Assembly: GCA_030248225.1 (NCBI GenBank)
Contig: JASANE010024939.1
Span: 1 to 48,704 of the forward strand
DNA length: 48,704 bases
Direction: 5' to 3'
DNA from: Trileptium ribeirensis
Taxonomy: Eukaryota > Nematoda > Enoplea > Enoplida > Thoracostomopsidae
The position numbers and the translations under genes are program-made. Within the stretch, counting starts at the first letter, position 1. Each line of letters begins with the position of its first letter. The notes beneath the pieces were generated by a model. The model did not search any database. It had not been told where the DNA came from and was given only the letters and a program-made list of their open reading frames with translations. Shown here piece by piece: positions 1 through 10,707 of the stretch.

Positions 1-888
1 CATTGTATACATAATTGCAACATCTAAAACGAACTCATACACAAATGAAAGCAAATGAATGCGAGTTTGCTGCAATTATAGTCTTTAGAAAATTGTTTCT
101 AAGAAGAATATTGCAAGCATTGCTCAAACATAAATTTCGACAGATGTTCGCGTTTTATTATTATCACTGGATATATATTCCAACAATAGCATAAAAGCCG
201 TGGGTACAGATGAGGGGGACGGCAGGTCCAAAATTCCACTTATTAGACACCAGTTTTAGTCTATATGTCAAATCTGGGTCCCACTTTTAGTCTTTTCTAG
301 TACAAGGGATAACCAAACTAATCATATTGTAAAATAATCACCCCTTCACTTTTTTAAGATTGATTTGTTCGCCTAGTTAGTCCTTTAGTTTGAGATAGAC
401 GAAGACATATAAAATAGAAATAATGATAAGCTTATTCGTTGACGAAACAAATTCTACGACGTTTCAGTGTCTTATAGAATAGGTTTCAAATAAGGACAGC
501 ACAGAATAATACTGAACTTATAGTTGAATTATTGTTGCCGGAATGATACTTTGGTCATCTTTTCAAATCGGTACCAAATATGTCTCGTAAAAAGAATATA
601 CATTTTTCGCCACTTGTAACGTTCGATAGTATCGGTATTTAGAGGATTAAAGTGTTCTAGTCTATTCTAAAACTACTGATTTTGACTAATAACAAAATTC
701 TTCTTGAAATATCTACATTTGTATTAGTGTCACTGCTAATGTGCAATATTTAATAAAACAAATTTTGACATGGTACAGTGTACCGCGTTATGCAGGTTTA
801 ACAGAATAGCCAAAAGTATACAGTTTAACTGCAACAGCCGTTTGCAGCAAAACAAGTCTGTAACGGATAGTTATACGATATACGACAT

Positions 889-1390
889 TTTAGTTTCTTG
901 CAAGCGGTTGCTAGAATTTAAATTTTTAATGGATTTGTGCATGATATTGAAATTTCCAAAAATAGTTGTAGGAATTTTTAGTCAATTACAAGTATCCCAA
1001 AAATACAAAAATATTTAACAGCTGACCGTTAGTGTCTAATACTCTGTTTTATTTGGCCATAACAGTTTTTACATTATATAGATGGCTATGAGAAACAAAA
1101 ATTTCTAACACCTAGAGATTTGAAATTGTAATGGCTAGGTGTTAGGAATCTTAGTTTATTGTAGAGCAGGTTGCTAGAACTTAAATTTTTAATCGCTTTG
1201 TGCATGAAGGATTTGAAAATGTTTCAAAAATAATAGTCCAAAAAACTTTAATCTGTTACCAGTAGCCCAAAAATAAAGAATGTTTAACAGCTGACCGTTA
1301 GTGTCTAATACTCTGTTTCGTTTGGCCATAACAGTTTTTACATTATATAAATGGCTGTGAGAAACAAAAAATTTCTAACACCTAGCCATT
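889..1390 (+). repeat. Nested direct duplication inside the left arm
   Basis: Two related modules follow each other, about 889-1163 and 1163-1390. Both carry the block around TTAACAGCTGACCGTTAGTG (near 1015 and 1285), followed by a shared stretch ending at CTAACACCTAG. Each copy is followed by a short segment (ATTTGAAATTGTAATGGC or its reverse complement) in opposite orientation in the two modules, indicating a small inversion. The same duplication is present in the right arm (about 5400-5880), so it predates the arm duplication. Confidence 0.75.
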
Positions 1391-2746
1391 ACAATTTCAA
1401 ATCTCTAACGTTTGGCACTACGGGATTTGTGTGTGTTATGCCTGTATGCAAAAGACAAAAAGTTCTAACAGCTAGCCATTAAGGACAAAAAGCTGCCCAC
1501 ATTTTGCAGGCACTGTTATGCGAAACCTCCATCAAGTGATGAAATGAACAACACGGCGTTACCCAACTTGTAATATTCTTATGCTTAAGGTCTACACTGT
1601 CGTAAATCGACATTCTAGGAGAAAAATTTTTCAGACCCAAACAAAATTTTTTGCATCCGTCAAGATTCTGGGTGTAGCCAGTGCACCCCTAAAATCAAAG
1701 TTACTAGGCCGAACATACTAGACATCATCGGGGTGAGAGAAGAAGGCTATGAGCCGAAAACACACTACATCATCGCATGTAGTAAAGTACATGAGCATGG
1801 TAGTGTATCATACTATTCTTCAAATTTTTTTCTGAAATTCGAAATTTAAATTCTTAGTTCCTCTTGGAGGTCATTGTATTATTGAGCAGCGCTAAACGTC
1901 CATTTTTGATAATACAACTAAAAGTCAGCAGCCTAGAATTCTGTAAAGCAAATATACGTATTATGTCGTTCTTTCTGAGACAGTTTTTGTCCCCATGAAT
2001 TTTTATGTTAGTTTTAACAATTTGAAAAAATATTTGAACAAAGATACGCATTTGTGCGCACAGTTAACTTTTTAAAAACTCTCAACTTCGAAATGATTCT
2101 AGCGTGTATATTAGAGGTGGAGGCCCCCAGGTCACCGGGTCTTTTTGGGTTTTATCTTTGCCCAGGTAACCGCGGTTTGTCGTCCGATACTGACGCCCCT
2201 TATGATTTCTCTCCTGTGCGTTGTATTCGACATTAACAGAATTGCGTCTTTTGGCTTCTTTATGCTAGACTCTTCTACAGGGACACAATGCTCAGGTGCT
2301 AGTAATCCAATTTCAACGACGACTATTGCTCTAAATTCACAATACTAAGCCGAGCATAATGGTGGAAGTTTAGTATAGAGGTCTAAGAGTCTTGAGCTGC
2401 TTTGTGGAGTACGTTCGTGCCGTGCAGCCTACACACGAGTGTATACAGCCCCGACAGCAGCATGTCTTCGTTTTCTCGTCTATTTTATATATAAGTATAT
2501 ACTTCTAAGCCGCTTGCCGTTTGCAGTACAAACGTCTTGAAATCATAACAAAAGGACTTCCAAGGCACACCACGGAGCTTGCATGTCACTTGAACGCATG
2601 CTTTGCGGTAAGACTTTGCAGTTTCTTGCTAAAACCCTACTCGAAACACAATTTATTTTAATCTGTCTGCGGAAGCAATTTGCCAGGCAGTGGCTGCTAC
2701 ATGATACTCGAATACAGTCTAATACTTTTTCTTTTACTGCTTTGCC

Positions 2747-2842
2747 CAGGGGCGTCGAAAAAAGGGGGGATGACGGTGTGGCCGCCCCCACTTTAGTCCA
2801 AAAAATTAACAGATAGCTTTACAACTTTTGATCGTAGAACTC
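2747..2842. mobile_element. Truncated hAT miniature element in left arm
   Basis: It begins CAGGGGCGTCGAAAAAAG right after the octamer GCTTTGCC, the mirror of the outer target duplication of the complete copy at 3911-4044. Similarity to that copy runs about 95 bp, to roughly TGATCGTAGA, and then stops. The other terminus (CAGTGGTGTCG) is absent. The inverted duplication therefore has its junction inside this element, or the inner end was deleted later. Confidence 0.7.
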
Positions 2843-3902
2843 TTAATACTGTTCCGGGATAGCTTCATGTACATAAATTATCTATCATATGTTATACAAT
2901 TTAGTAGACAACTTAATGAGTAGCAGAGGGCGAAACCCACTGAATACATAGCTGAATTTAGAGACATTAGAAAATAAGGCTACCTACTAATGGTTCTATT
3001 TGGTGCGATGATTTTGTTATATGGGCAAAAATTTTCGAACTTGTAAGTACAGAAAATAAGACTTCACAGGATTATGGGATTAATCAACATACCACATCAC
3101 ATTGCTTTCTCTTGTGTAAAACATAGAAGGTACTGTAGGAGAGTCACCGTAACATTCCGACTACATGGGCAGCCACTCAATGTGAGGGTCAACACAAGTG
3201 GTGAATTTATGATAGCACGTTAAAAAAATTTGGCACAGTTCTAAACTTGGGACATCAATACCAAACTGTGGAAGAGGCACGGCCTCCAGAGCTACATCCG
3301 TGGCGACGCCTCTGAGGTACTGGGTTTGAGCTATCATTTACCTTGTTTCCGATTTGAATACGTATTTGACCAAGTTTCCGTTATCGAATGCTTGCTCGCA
3401 TGTACCCTTTCCGGTTATATTTGTTTGTGAAATTCGTATTATTCCTATCGATGCCTGATACCATAGTCCGTGCCAATGTTTTGGCAATTGGCATTGATTT
3501 TCGACTTGCTCAGAATCTGAAAAAGGAATCTATATATTACTAAATCTCAGATGTTCTATTCGAAGATTTAGATTATACATCTGTACATTACAAATATAAA
3601 AAATAAATAAGCTCAGTGAAAGCAACGTTTTTCAAAGATTTGTGTGCCGCTCAGAGAGTTGTTTGGCTTTTGGTTGTTTAATAATGGTGTTTTTGTATTG
3701 ACACTGTTAAGCCTGTGTGAACCGCTAGAAATTCAACTACGGCATTGCACTGAATAATTGATAACGAGTTCTGTGTTTTACAAAAGATGCAATCATAAAA
3801 TGTAAAATATACTCGATGACCGGGCCACGGTATTGATACGCTGCCGGTTACCGTAGGGACTCAGTAACAAAGCCACTTTTAAAGCTGTCAATGTATAATA
3901 TC
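2843..3902. other. Single-copy spacer between the arms
   Basis: About 1.06 kb lies between the end of arm homology and the inner target duplication of the hAT element. I see no open frame of note, no RNA gene and no recognisable transposase sequence. It is AT-rich with slightly GC-richer patches at about 3260-3330 and 3815-3865. Nothing here explains the arms as an autonomous element. Confidence 0.7.
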
Positions 3903-3910
3903 GGCAAAGT

Positions 3911-4044
3911 CAGTGGTGTCGCAATCTCTTCAAAAGTGGGGGTAGGCGGCAATCTACGGTCATATTGTTGTAAACCTATCTGTTAATTTTTTCACGAAAG
4001 TGGGGGCGGCCACACCGTCATCCCCCCTTTTTTCGACGCCCCTG
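3911..4044. mobile_element. 134-bp hAT-type miniature element (complete copy)
   Basis: The left terminus reads CAGTGGTGTCGCAA. The reverse complement of the right terminus reads CAGGGGCGTCGAAA, so the terminal inverted repeats match at most of the first 11 positions. The flanking octamers are GGCAAAGT (3903-3910) and GGCAAAGC (4045-4052), an 8-bp target duplication with one mismatch. CAG-type termini plus an 8-bp duplication are diagnostic of hAT elements. It has no coding capacity. It lies exactly at the inner limit of the right arm. Confidence 0.75.
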
Positions 4045-6768
4045 GGCAAAGCAGTAAAAGAAAAAGTATTAGACTGTATTCGAGTATCATGTAGCAGCCA
4101 CTGCCTGGCAAATTGCTTCCGCAGACAGATTAAAATAAATTGTGTTTTGAGTAGGGTTTTAGCAAGAAACTGCAAAGTCTTACCCAAAAGCATGCGTTCA
4201 AGTGACATGCAAGCTCCGTGGTGTGCCTTGGAAGTCCTTTTGTTACTGTTTCAAGACGTTTGTACGCAAACGGCAAGCGGCTTAGAAGTATATACTTATA
4301 TATAAAATAGACGAGAAAACGAAGACATGCTGCTGTCGGGGCTGTATACACTGTGTCTAGGCTGCACGGCACGAACGTACTCCGCAAAGCAGCTCAAGAC
4401 TCTTAGACCCTTATACTAAACTTCCACCATTATGCTCGGCTTAGTATTGTGAATTTAGAGCAATAGTCGTCGTTGAAATTGGATTACTAGCACCTGAGCA
4501 TTGTGTCCCTGTAGAAGAGTCTAGCATAAAGAAGCCAAAAGACGCAATTCTGTTAATGTCGAATACAACGCACAGGAGAGAAATCATAAGGGGCGTCAGT
4601 ATCGGACGACAAACCGCGGTTACCTGGGCAAAGATAAAACCCAAAAAGACCCGGTGACCTGGCTCCACCTCTAATATACACGCTAGAATCATTTCGAAGT
4701 TGAGAGTTTTTAAAAGTTAACTGTGCGCACAAATGCGTATCTTTGTTCAAATATTTTTTCAAATTGTTAAAACTAACATAAAAATTCATGGGGACAAAAA
4801 CTGTCTCAGAAAGAACGACATAATACGTATATTTGCTTTACAGAATTCTAGGCTGCTGACTTTTAGTTGTATTATCAAAAATGGACGTTTAGCGCTGCTC
4901 AATAATGCAATGACCTCCAAGAGGAACTAAGAATTTAAATTTCGAATTTCAGAAAAAAATTTGAAGAATAGTATGATACACAGCCATGCTCATGTACTTT
5001 ACTACATGCGATGATGTAGTGTGTTTTCGGCTCATAGCCTTCTTCTCTCACCCCGATGATGTCTAGTATGTTCGGCCTAGAAACTTTGATTTTAGGGGTG
5101 CACTGGCTACACCCAGAGTCTTGACGGATGCAAAAATTTTGTTTGGGTTGAAAAATTTTTCTTAGAATGTCGATTTACGACAGTGTAGACCTTAAGCATA
5201 AGAATATTACAAGTTGGGTAACGCCGTGTTGTTCATTTCATCACTTGATGGAGGTTTCGCATAACAGTGCCTGCAAAATGTGGGCAGCTTTTTGTCCTTA
5301 ATGGCTAGCTGTTAGAACTTTTTGTCTTTTGCAGACAGGCATAACACACACAAATCCCGTAGTGCCAAACGTTAGAGATTTGAAATTGTAATGGCTAGGT
5401 GTTAGAAATTTTTGTTTCTCATAGCCATCTATATAATGTAAAAACTGTTATGGCCAAACGAAACAGAGTATTAGACACTAACGGTCAGCTGTTAAACATT
5501 CTTGATTTTTGGGCTACTTGTAACAGATTAAAGTTTCCTACTACTATTTTTGAAGATTTTAATCTCATGCACAAAGCCATTAAAAATTTAAGTTCTAGCA
5601 ACCGCTTGCAAGAAACTAAGATTCCTAACACCTAGCCATTACAATTTCAAATCTCTAGGTGTTAGAAATTTTTGTTTCTCATAGCCATCTATATAATGTA
5701 AAAACTGTTATGGCCAAATAAAACAGAGTATTAGACACTAACGGTCAGCTGTTAAAGATTCTTGATTTTTGGGATACTTGTAATTGACTAAAAATTCCTA
5801 CAACTATTTTTGGAAATTTCAATATCATGCACAAATCCATTAAAAATTTAAGTTCTAGCAACCGCTTGCAAGAAACTAAAATGTCGTATATCGTATAACT
5901 ATCCGTTACAGACTTGTTTTGCTGCAAACGGCTGTTGCAGTTAAACTGTATACTTTTGGCTATTCTGTTAAACCTGCATAACGCGGTACACTGTACCATG
6001 TCAAAATTTGTTTTATTAAATATTGCACATTAGCAGTGACACTAATACAAATGTAGATATTTCAAGAAGAATTTTGTTATTAGTCGGAATCAGTAGTTTT
6101 AGAATAGACTAGAACACTTTAATCCTCTAAATACCGATACTATCGAACGTTACAAGTGGCGAAAAATGTATATTCTTTTTACGAGACATATTTGGTACCG
6201 ATTTGAAAAGATGACCAAAGTATCATTCCGGCAACAATAATTCAACTATAAGTTCAGTATTATTCTGTGCTGTCCTTATTTGAAACCTATTCTATAAGAC
6301 ACTGAAACGTCGTAGAATTTGTTTCGTCAACGAATAAGCTTATCATTATTTCTATTTTATATGTCTTCGTCTATCTCAAACTAAGGGACTAACTAGGGGT
6401 GCAAATCAATCTTAAAAAGTGAAGGGGGTGATTATTTTACAATATGATTAGTTTGGTTATCCCTTGTACTAGAAAAGACTAAAAAGTGGGACCCAGATTT
6501 GACATATAGACTAAAACTGGTGTCTAATAAGTGGAATTTTGGACCTGCTGTCCCCCTCATCTGTACCCACGGCTTTTATGCTATTGTTGGAATATATATC
6601 CAGTGATAATAATAAAACGCGAACATCTGTCGAAATTTATGTCGAGCAATGCTTGCAATATTCTTCTTAGAAACAATTTTCTAAAGACTATAATTGCAGC
6701 AAACTCGCATTCATTTGCTTTCATTTGTGTATGAGTTCGTTTTAGATGTTGCAATTATGTATACAATG
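3943..6768 (-). repeat. Right arm of giant inverted repeat
   Basis: This is the reverse-complement partner of the left arm. It ends with GCAATTATGTATACAATG at 6768 and continues into unrelated AT-rich sequence, so 6768 is the outermost position at which pairing can be tested. At the inner side the homology runs into the hAT miniature element at 3911-4044, which is complete here but truncated in the left arm. Differences between arms include single-base changes (for example near 220/6550), a few indels, and a more diverged patch in the second internal duplicate (left about 1200-1260, right about 5510-5580). Confidence 0.95.
5390..5880 (-). repeat. Nested direct duplication inside the right arm
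   Basis: This is the mirror of the left-arm modules, with TTAGACACTAACGGTCAGCT near 5471 and 5732. Here the two modules resemble each other more than the left-arm pair does, so the left-arm second module has accumulated extra change or the right pair was homogenised. Confidence 0.75.
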
Positions 6769-7660
6769 TTCATTGGAATTGGCTCTATTCAGTCGGTGGA
6801 ACCATTATTGAATTGACGAACGACAAGTGGCGGCTTGAAACACGGCCTACTGCAATTATTACTAATCGCATCTGTTTGTTGAAATAGTCTAATAAATGCA
6901 TAATATACACGAATACGGAATAATCAATGTATATAATTCAAACAAGGTTTAGCGAAATAAAAACATAAAATAATAATTATAAAACCTTAATGCACGTGGT
7001 CATAATATAGATATGCTGGAAAATATGAAAGAATTGCGCAACCGTCTTTGTTCGCTGCGGCTATGGTCGGCCTTCTATTATACCTCAATAAATATGCTCA
7101 AAATAAATATGCTTTACGAATATAGTTGAAGCAGTCAAACTGCTATATAAAAGAAGCCGTTGAAATTCAGAATAATATTTATAGTTGCTTTGGTAGGTTA
7201 TTGGCTAAATGCATCCTGGGAACGCAATATGCAACTCTATCAAAAGTTAATAACGTGCTTAACATGATCATTGTCTTTCAAGTCTGTATTTGAACACCTG
7301 TTAAATGTATTCAGACTGTCTATTCAACTGATCTATGACAATGTTTCATTGCTATGAGTTCGCTTTACCCCGTTGTATAATATAATATATATTCATTTAG
7401 CAATTATCATGGAAAATTGATATGGTACTCCGCAACGTTATTGTTGATTTATATGGATCCATAATTTTGGTAAATTTGATAATTTTGATAAAACAGGCAT
7501 TTGATTTTGAATGAAAACTATTCGTGGTTAGATTAAAGTCTTGGGCGAAATAAAAATACCAGTTAGATTCAAATCTCGCAAAAACATTAACAATATCCTA
7601 GCATTTGCATATAAAATTGCTATATAAAAAAGCTTTATAAAATGTATATACATCTAAATT
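6769..7660. other. AT-rich unassigned sequence
   Basis: No gene, RNA or repeat is recognised. If the candidate minus-strand first exon at 7671-7767 is real, this stretch would be the start of its first intron. Confidence 0.5.
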
Positions 7661-7670
7661 TAAACTTTAC

Positions 7671-7767
7671 CCGAACGATAATTCGCTTTCACCGATGCCA
7701 AAGCCAACACTGCCAAAATCACAAATATGTTATTAATTAGTACAAACGCTGATATAGCTCGATCCAT
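7671..7767 (-). CDS. Candidate first exon encoding a signal peptide
   Basis: A minus-strand ATG at 7767 opens a frame beginning MDRAISAF. A strongly hydrophobic run follows (residues 8-24, containing FVILAVLALA), then VKAN, a good signal-peptidase context (small residues at -3 and -1, cleavage after about residue 28). The frame then reads NYRSG and meets GGTAAAGT, a good match to a metazoan splice donor, at 7670-7669. Hydrophobic core, AxA-type cleavage site and donor fall in the right order and spacing. This suggests exon 1 of a secreted or membrane protein whose later exons lie to the left, perhaps outside the window. No homologue is recognised and no acceptor has been located. It could be a chance frame in AT-rich DNA, since TTT- and GTT-rich sequence readily encodes hydrophobic residues. 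I would weight it as a candidate only. Confidence 0.35.
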
Positions 7768-8806
7768 TATTATTATCAAACGAAGATTAACAACTTTGCC
7801 GTCGCCATTGAAAATGATTCCATTTAATTGTTTTGCTAAAAGCGATATCAACGCTTGAAATTAGCTTTGGCTGTATTCCGTTTTACCTAACAACAATTAG
7901 AGCGGATCATGCTCTGTTACCAGATAGTTACGGCATTAGTACACTGCTAAATACAAGGATAGTACTACAACGCTACGAAGATCCAGGAAGCCACGACCGT
8001 GAAGCTGTTAATAATAATATCTTGTGAAGTTTAAACTCACATAATAATTTACTATACATAGTTAATTTGTATTACTATGACAAGTTCATTTAATTTTTTT
8101 AAGAAATTAATTTCTAATAAATCTATCTAAATGATATAAATATGTACGCTATATATATATCTAGAAATAAGACACTTTCGCGCTGTTATACCATTCCTCC
8201 AGCTATGGAGCATTTGTTGTCAAAAGGGTAATAACAGCGTATTGTTGTCTTCAAATTATATGGACATGATCAATAATATCTGAAGAATCATTGCGGAAAA
8301 ATCAAAATACTTTTCATTCCGCAGTCCATTATAATATAAATTGAAGTAAATCAAGCAAAAGCCTAAGGATATTTGCAAAAAAGATGACGGTAAAAGGTGA
8401 AATTAGGGTTTAGGCCTCCGAACCTGAGCTTGAAATTTTTTCCTCATGTTATCATATAGTTCATAGCTCAGTTAGTTCTTCATAGGTATCTCCTACAAAT
8501 GAAAACGTGCATTAGCTGACCAAAAATAAAAGTACAGCTTTTCCTATATAAATGCTATAAGTTCCCTAATAATAAGGTCTAAGACAATAAAGTTCATACG
8601 TGGAGCACAGATTAAACAGGCTAAGAAAAATTATTCCAGTCTGCCAACAAACTTCCTAGTCTGTTCTGTGAGGGACCTTGGCATCAGCTGTAAGCAGTTT
8701 ACTATAATTAAATTTATGGTAAGTTATATGAGCCACACTGCGCCCTTAACATTTAAAAGTGCCTTCAAATTATTATACATCAAATGTTCGACAAACATTA
8801 CATACG
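7768..8806. other. AT-rich unassigned sequence
   Basis: Short open frames only, at chance level. No RNA gene or mobile-element terminus is recognised. A candidate promoter for the exon at 7671-7767 would lie at about 7770-7900, but I see no convincing TATA box at a fixed distance. Confidence 0.4.
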
Positions 8807-8859
8807 CCTCCTTCGAATACCGCTTACATCGAAAGGAAGATTTATATTGCCCAGATTGA
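8807..8859 (+). repeat. Old direct repeat, copy 1
   Basis: A 53-bp block starting CCTCCTTCGAATACCG and ending CCAGATTGA. It matches the block at 9126-9178 at roughly 70% of positions by eye, without gaps. The offset is 319 bp. It looks like a decayed tandem duplication. Confidence 0.5.
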
Positions 8860-9125
8860 TTAATTTTTGCGCGGCAGCATGCGTTAATCATATGTTCTAA
8901 ATCCTAAAAGCATCAAATTTATAATCTTAAAAACTTAGTAAATTTCAATACGGGAAAGCAAAATGCTAGTGACATATCTAAGAAATACATAGCGGAGCTA
9001 ACTAAGTACAACGGCGGCGAAGTTTAATTTTCAATAGCTACATAGAGTAGCACTCCAGTAGGGATGCGGGAAATTCACAACGCGGTGGCTTTTTGGCATT
9101 AAATGTGCGGCAAAAAATAAAATCA

Positions 9126-9178
9126 CCTCCTTCGAATAACGTTTATTTCAAATAGATTCTTTATATTTCCGAGATTGA
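9126..9178 (+). repeat. Old direct repeat, copy 2
   Basis: Partner of 8807-8859: it starts CCTCCTTCGAATAACG and ends CGAGATTGA, the same length. The sequence between the two copies shows no other clear structure. Confidence 0.5.
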
Positions 9179-9722
9179 AATCTACATGACAACATGATAA
9201 TGGCAATAATATTATTTTGTTAGAGCGTCTTATATTGAAACAAACTGCATGCGATGCAGCTTAGAAATGCTTAGCAATCATGAATCATTTCAAACTTCAG
9301 CGGTCATAATTATACAATAACAAATGACCGCCACTTAATATTCTACGTGCATTGGTTTTCTCGTGTCGCAAACCCTTTACCAATTCATACTAGTGCGTTG
9401 TCGTTTCCGAATCAGCGTTGCTGTTATATTACTGCTTACTGTGATTGTTTTATAAAACTACATTTGGCGTTTTATTTAAAGTAATAACAGTTGCAATAAG
9501 AAAACAACAACATGAAAGTTTATTAACATTTATTTATTGGCAACCGAACAGTCAACGTAACGAGGTTTGCATCAGGTGTTAACGCCATCTTAGCGAGCTC
9601 GAGACTTAGGCCATGGCCTATTGACAGCCGCTTACCGGTTGTTGATAAATATTTAATAGAATTCGATAAAAAATATAGCAAATGTGCTAATAAAAACATC
9701 ACACTCTCAATTCAATATCAAT
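9179..9722. other. Unassigned AT-rich sequence
   Basis: I see nothing interpretable between the old direct repeat and the hAT element at 9731. No frame exceeds chance length. Confidence 0.4.
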
Positions 9723-9730
9723 GGAGCAGC

Positions 9731-10320
9731 CAGGGCCGCCGCTAGCAATTCCGAGGCCCCCCCCCCCCCAAATTCTTAGCGAGGCCCCTTTGTAAAATTG
9801 TTTTGGCGTTTACACGAAATATCTTATCATATATGTACACATTTAACACACTACACACACCCTAGTTTCATGTATTACTAATGGTTTTCTGCGCCGAAAA
9901 TCATTTACAACGGTTTTCTACGTGCTTTCCTTTCAGCAAATTCATTCACTAATTTATCGAGATCAAGATTGGAAGCAACAGAAAAAATTTTCCTTTTGGA
10001 CGCTCCACTTTGAAATTCTCGTTTTGTATTCATACTTATGTTTTATATTGTCTTCATATATTTAACTACAATGTATCAAATCTAAAAAATAACAAACATA
10101 AAATAAACTAAGACTACGCAATTTTTGTGTCATTGCAATAGTCCACACCTATATGTGCCGAAAAATGATATTCAGCTAGCACGAGTCACTATCGTGCTAC
10201 CGCTGCTGTCGAAAACTGACGTTCAAAGGATGTGTCATTGTAGATGGCGACCACCATGAGGCCCCCTTCAGGGCCGAGGCCCCCCCTAGGGGGGGTAGGG
10301 GGGTGCTAACGGCGGCCCTG
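9731..10320. mobile_element. 590-bp non-autonomous hAT element with 8-bp target duplication
   Basis: The termini are CAGGGCCGCCGCTAGCA on the left and, as reverse complement, CAGGGCCGCCGTTAGCA on the right: 17 bp with one mismatch. Both are followed by C-rich, then GAGGCCCC-containing subterminal sequence. The octamer GGAGCAGC lies immediately left (9723-9730) and immediately right (10321-10328), a perfect 8-bp target duplication. CAG/CTG ends with 8-bp duplication define the hAT superfamily. The element is too short for a transposase; only a small N-terminal-like frame remains (minus strand, 10033-9905). The intact termini and duplication imply a fairly young insertion. Confidence 0.93.
9905..10033 (-). 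pseudogene. Residual 42-aa frame inside the hAT element
   Basis: A 42-codon frame from ATG at 10033 to TAA at 9905, reading MNTKREFQSGASKRK at the start and ending in a basic, alpha-helical-looking tail (FAERKARRKPL). The lysine-rich SGASKRK-type start is familiar from the N-termini of hAT-family transposases and their ZMYM-like relatives, which is recalled family knowledge, not a search result. No zinc finger, dimerisation domain or catalytic residue is present. It is most simply the first-exon stub left when an autonomous parent was internally deleted. The frame is below ordinary ORF length cut-offs and is unlikely to make a functional protein. Confidence 0.5.
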
Positions 10321-10328
10321 GGAGCAGC

Positions 10329-10704
10329 ACAAAATCAAAATTGTTAATTCCGCTTAAAACAAGGGGAGCAATCGGTGCGGGTTTGTGCAGAAAATTGTGG
10401 TGGTTGCCTTGCTCGAAAAGTAGGAAGTGGCTCTCACCGCCTGTAGCTCACTGTAGCTCAGCCCGTGGTTAATATGGTAAATAACTTTTAAAGAAATTAT
10501 TACCTACTGCAGTAGGTGTGACATTTTTGCATTGAAATTTTACATATCAGAGGACGAAAATTGTAACATGGAAAAGAATCACTGAAAGTAGCATGTTTGA
10601 GCACCAGGTGTGTCCGAAGGAAGCATCGTCTAATCTATGTGTAAATACTCAATATCATAGATTCGGTGGCAAGTAAAAACTCAAAGTTATGACTCCTTCT
10701 TGCC
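10329..10704. other. Unassigned sequence between two mobile elements
   Basis: It contains a short direct echo, CTGTAGCTCA, at 10441 and 10451. Nothing else is recognised. Confidence 0.4.
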
Positions 10705-10707
10705 TTA

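Larger units (their letters stand above)
1..2842 (+). repeat. Left arm of giant inverted repeat
   Basis: The first bases, CATTGTATACATAATTGC, are the exact reverse complement of the bases ending at 6768. Matching continues inward for about 2.8 kb with scattered substitutions and small indels, roughly a few percent by eye. Base 1 pairs with base 6768, so the arm may extend left of the window; no outer end can be defined. Homology fades near 2842, inside a truncated hAT miniature element that starts at 2747. Short open frames in the arm occur in mirror image in the other arm and look like chance frames, not genes. The arm also contains a nested direct duplication (about 889-1390). The divergence between arms argues against a simple assembly fold-back. 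Confidence 0.95.

Noticed and set aside
770..5999. Mirror-image open frames in the two arms, such as the 82-84-codon pair starting MVQCTALCRF
   Set aside because: They are conserved only because the DNA is duplicated. Lengths are at chance level, no motif is recognisable, and most other frames in the arms are overlapping shadows on both strands.
1..6768. Palindrome as a pure assembly artefact
   Set aside because: The arms differ by many substitutions and indels, and the hAT element is truncated in one arm only. A fold-back artefact would give identical arms.
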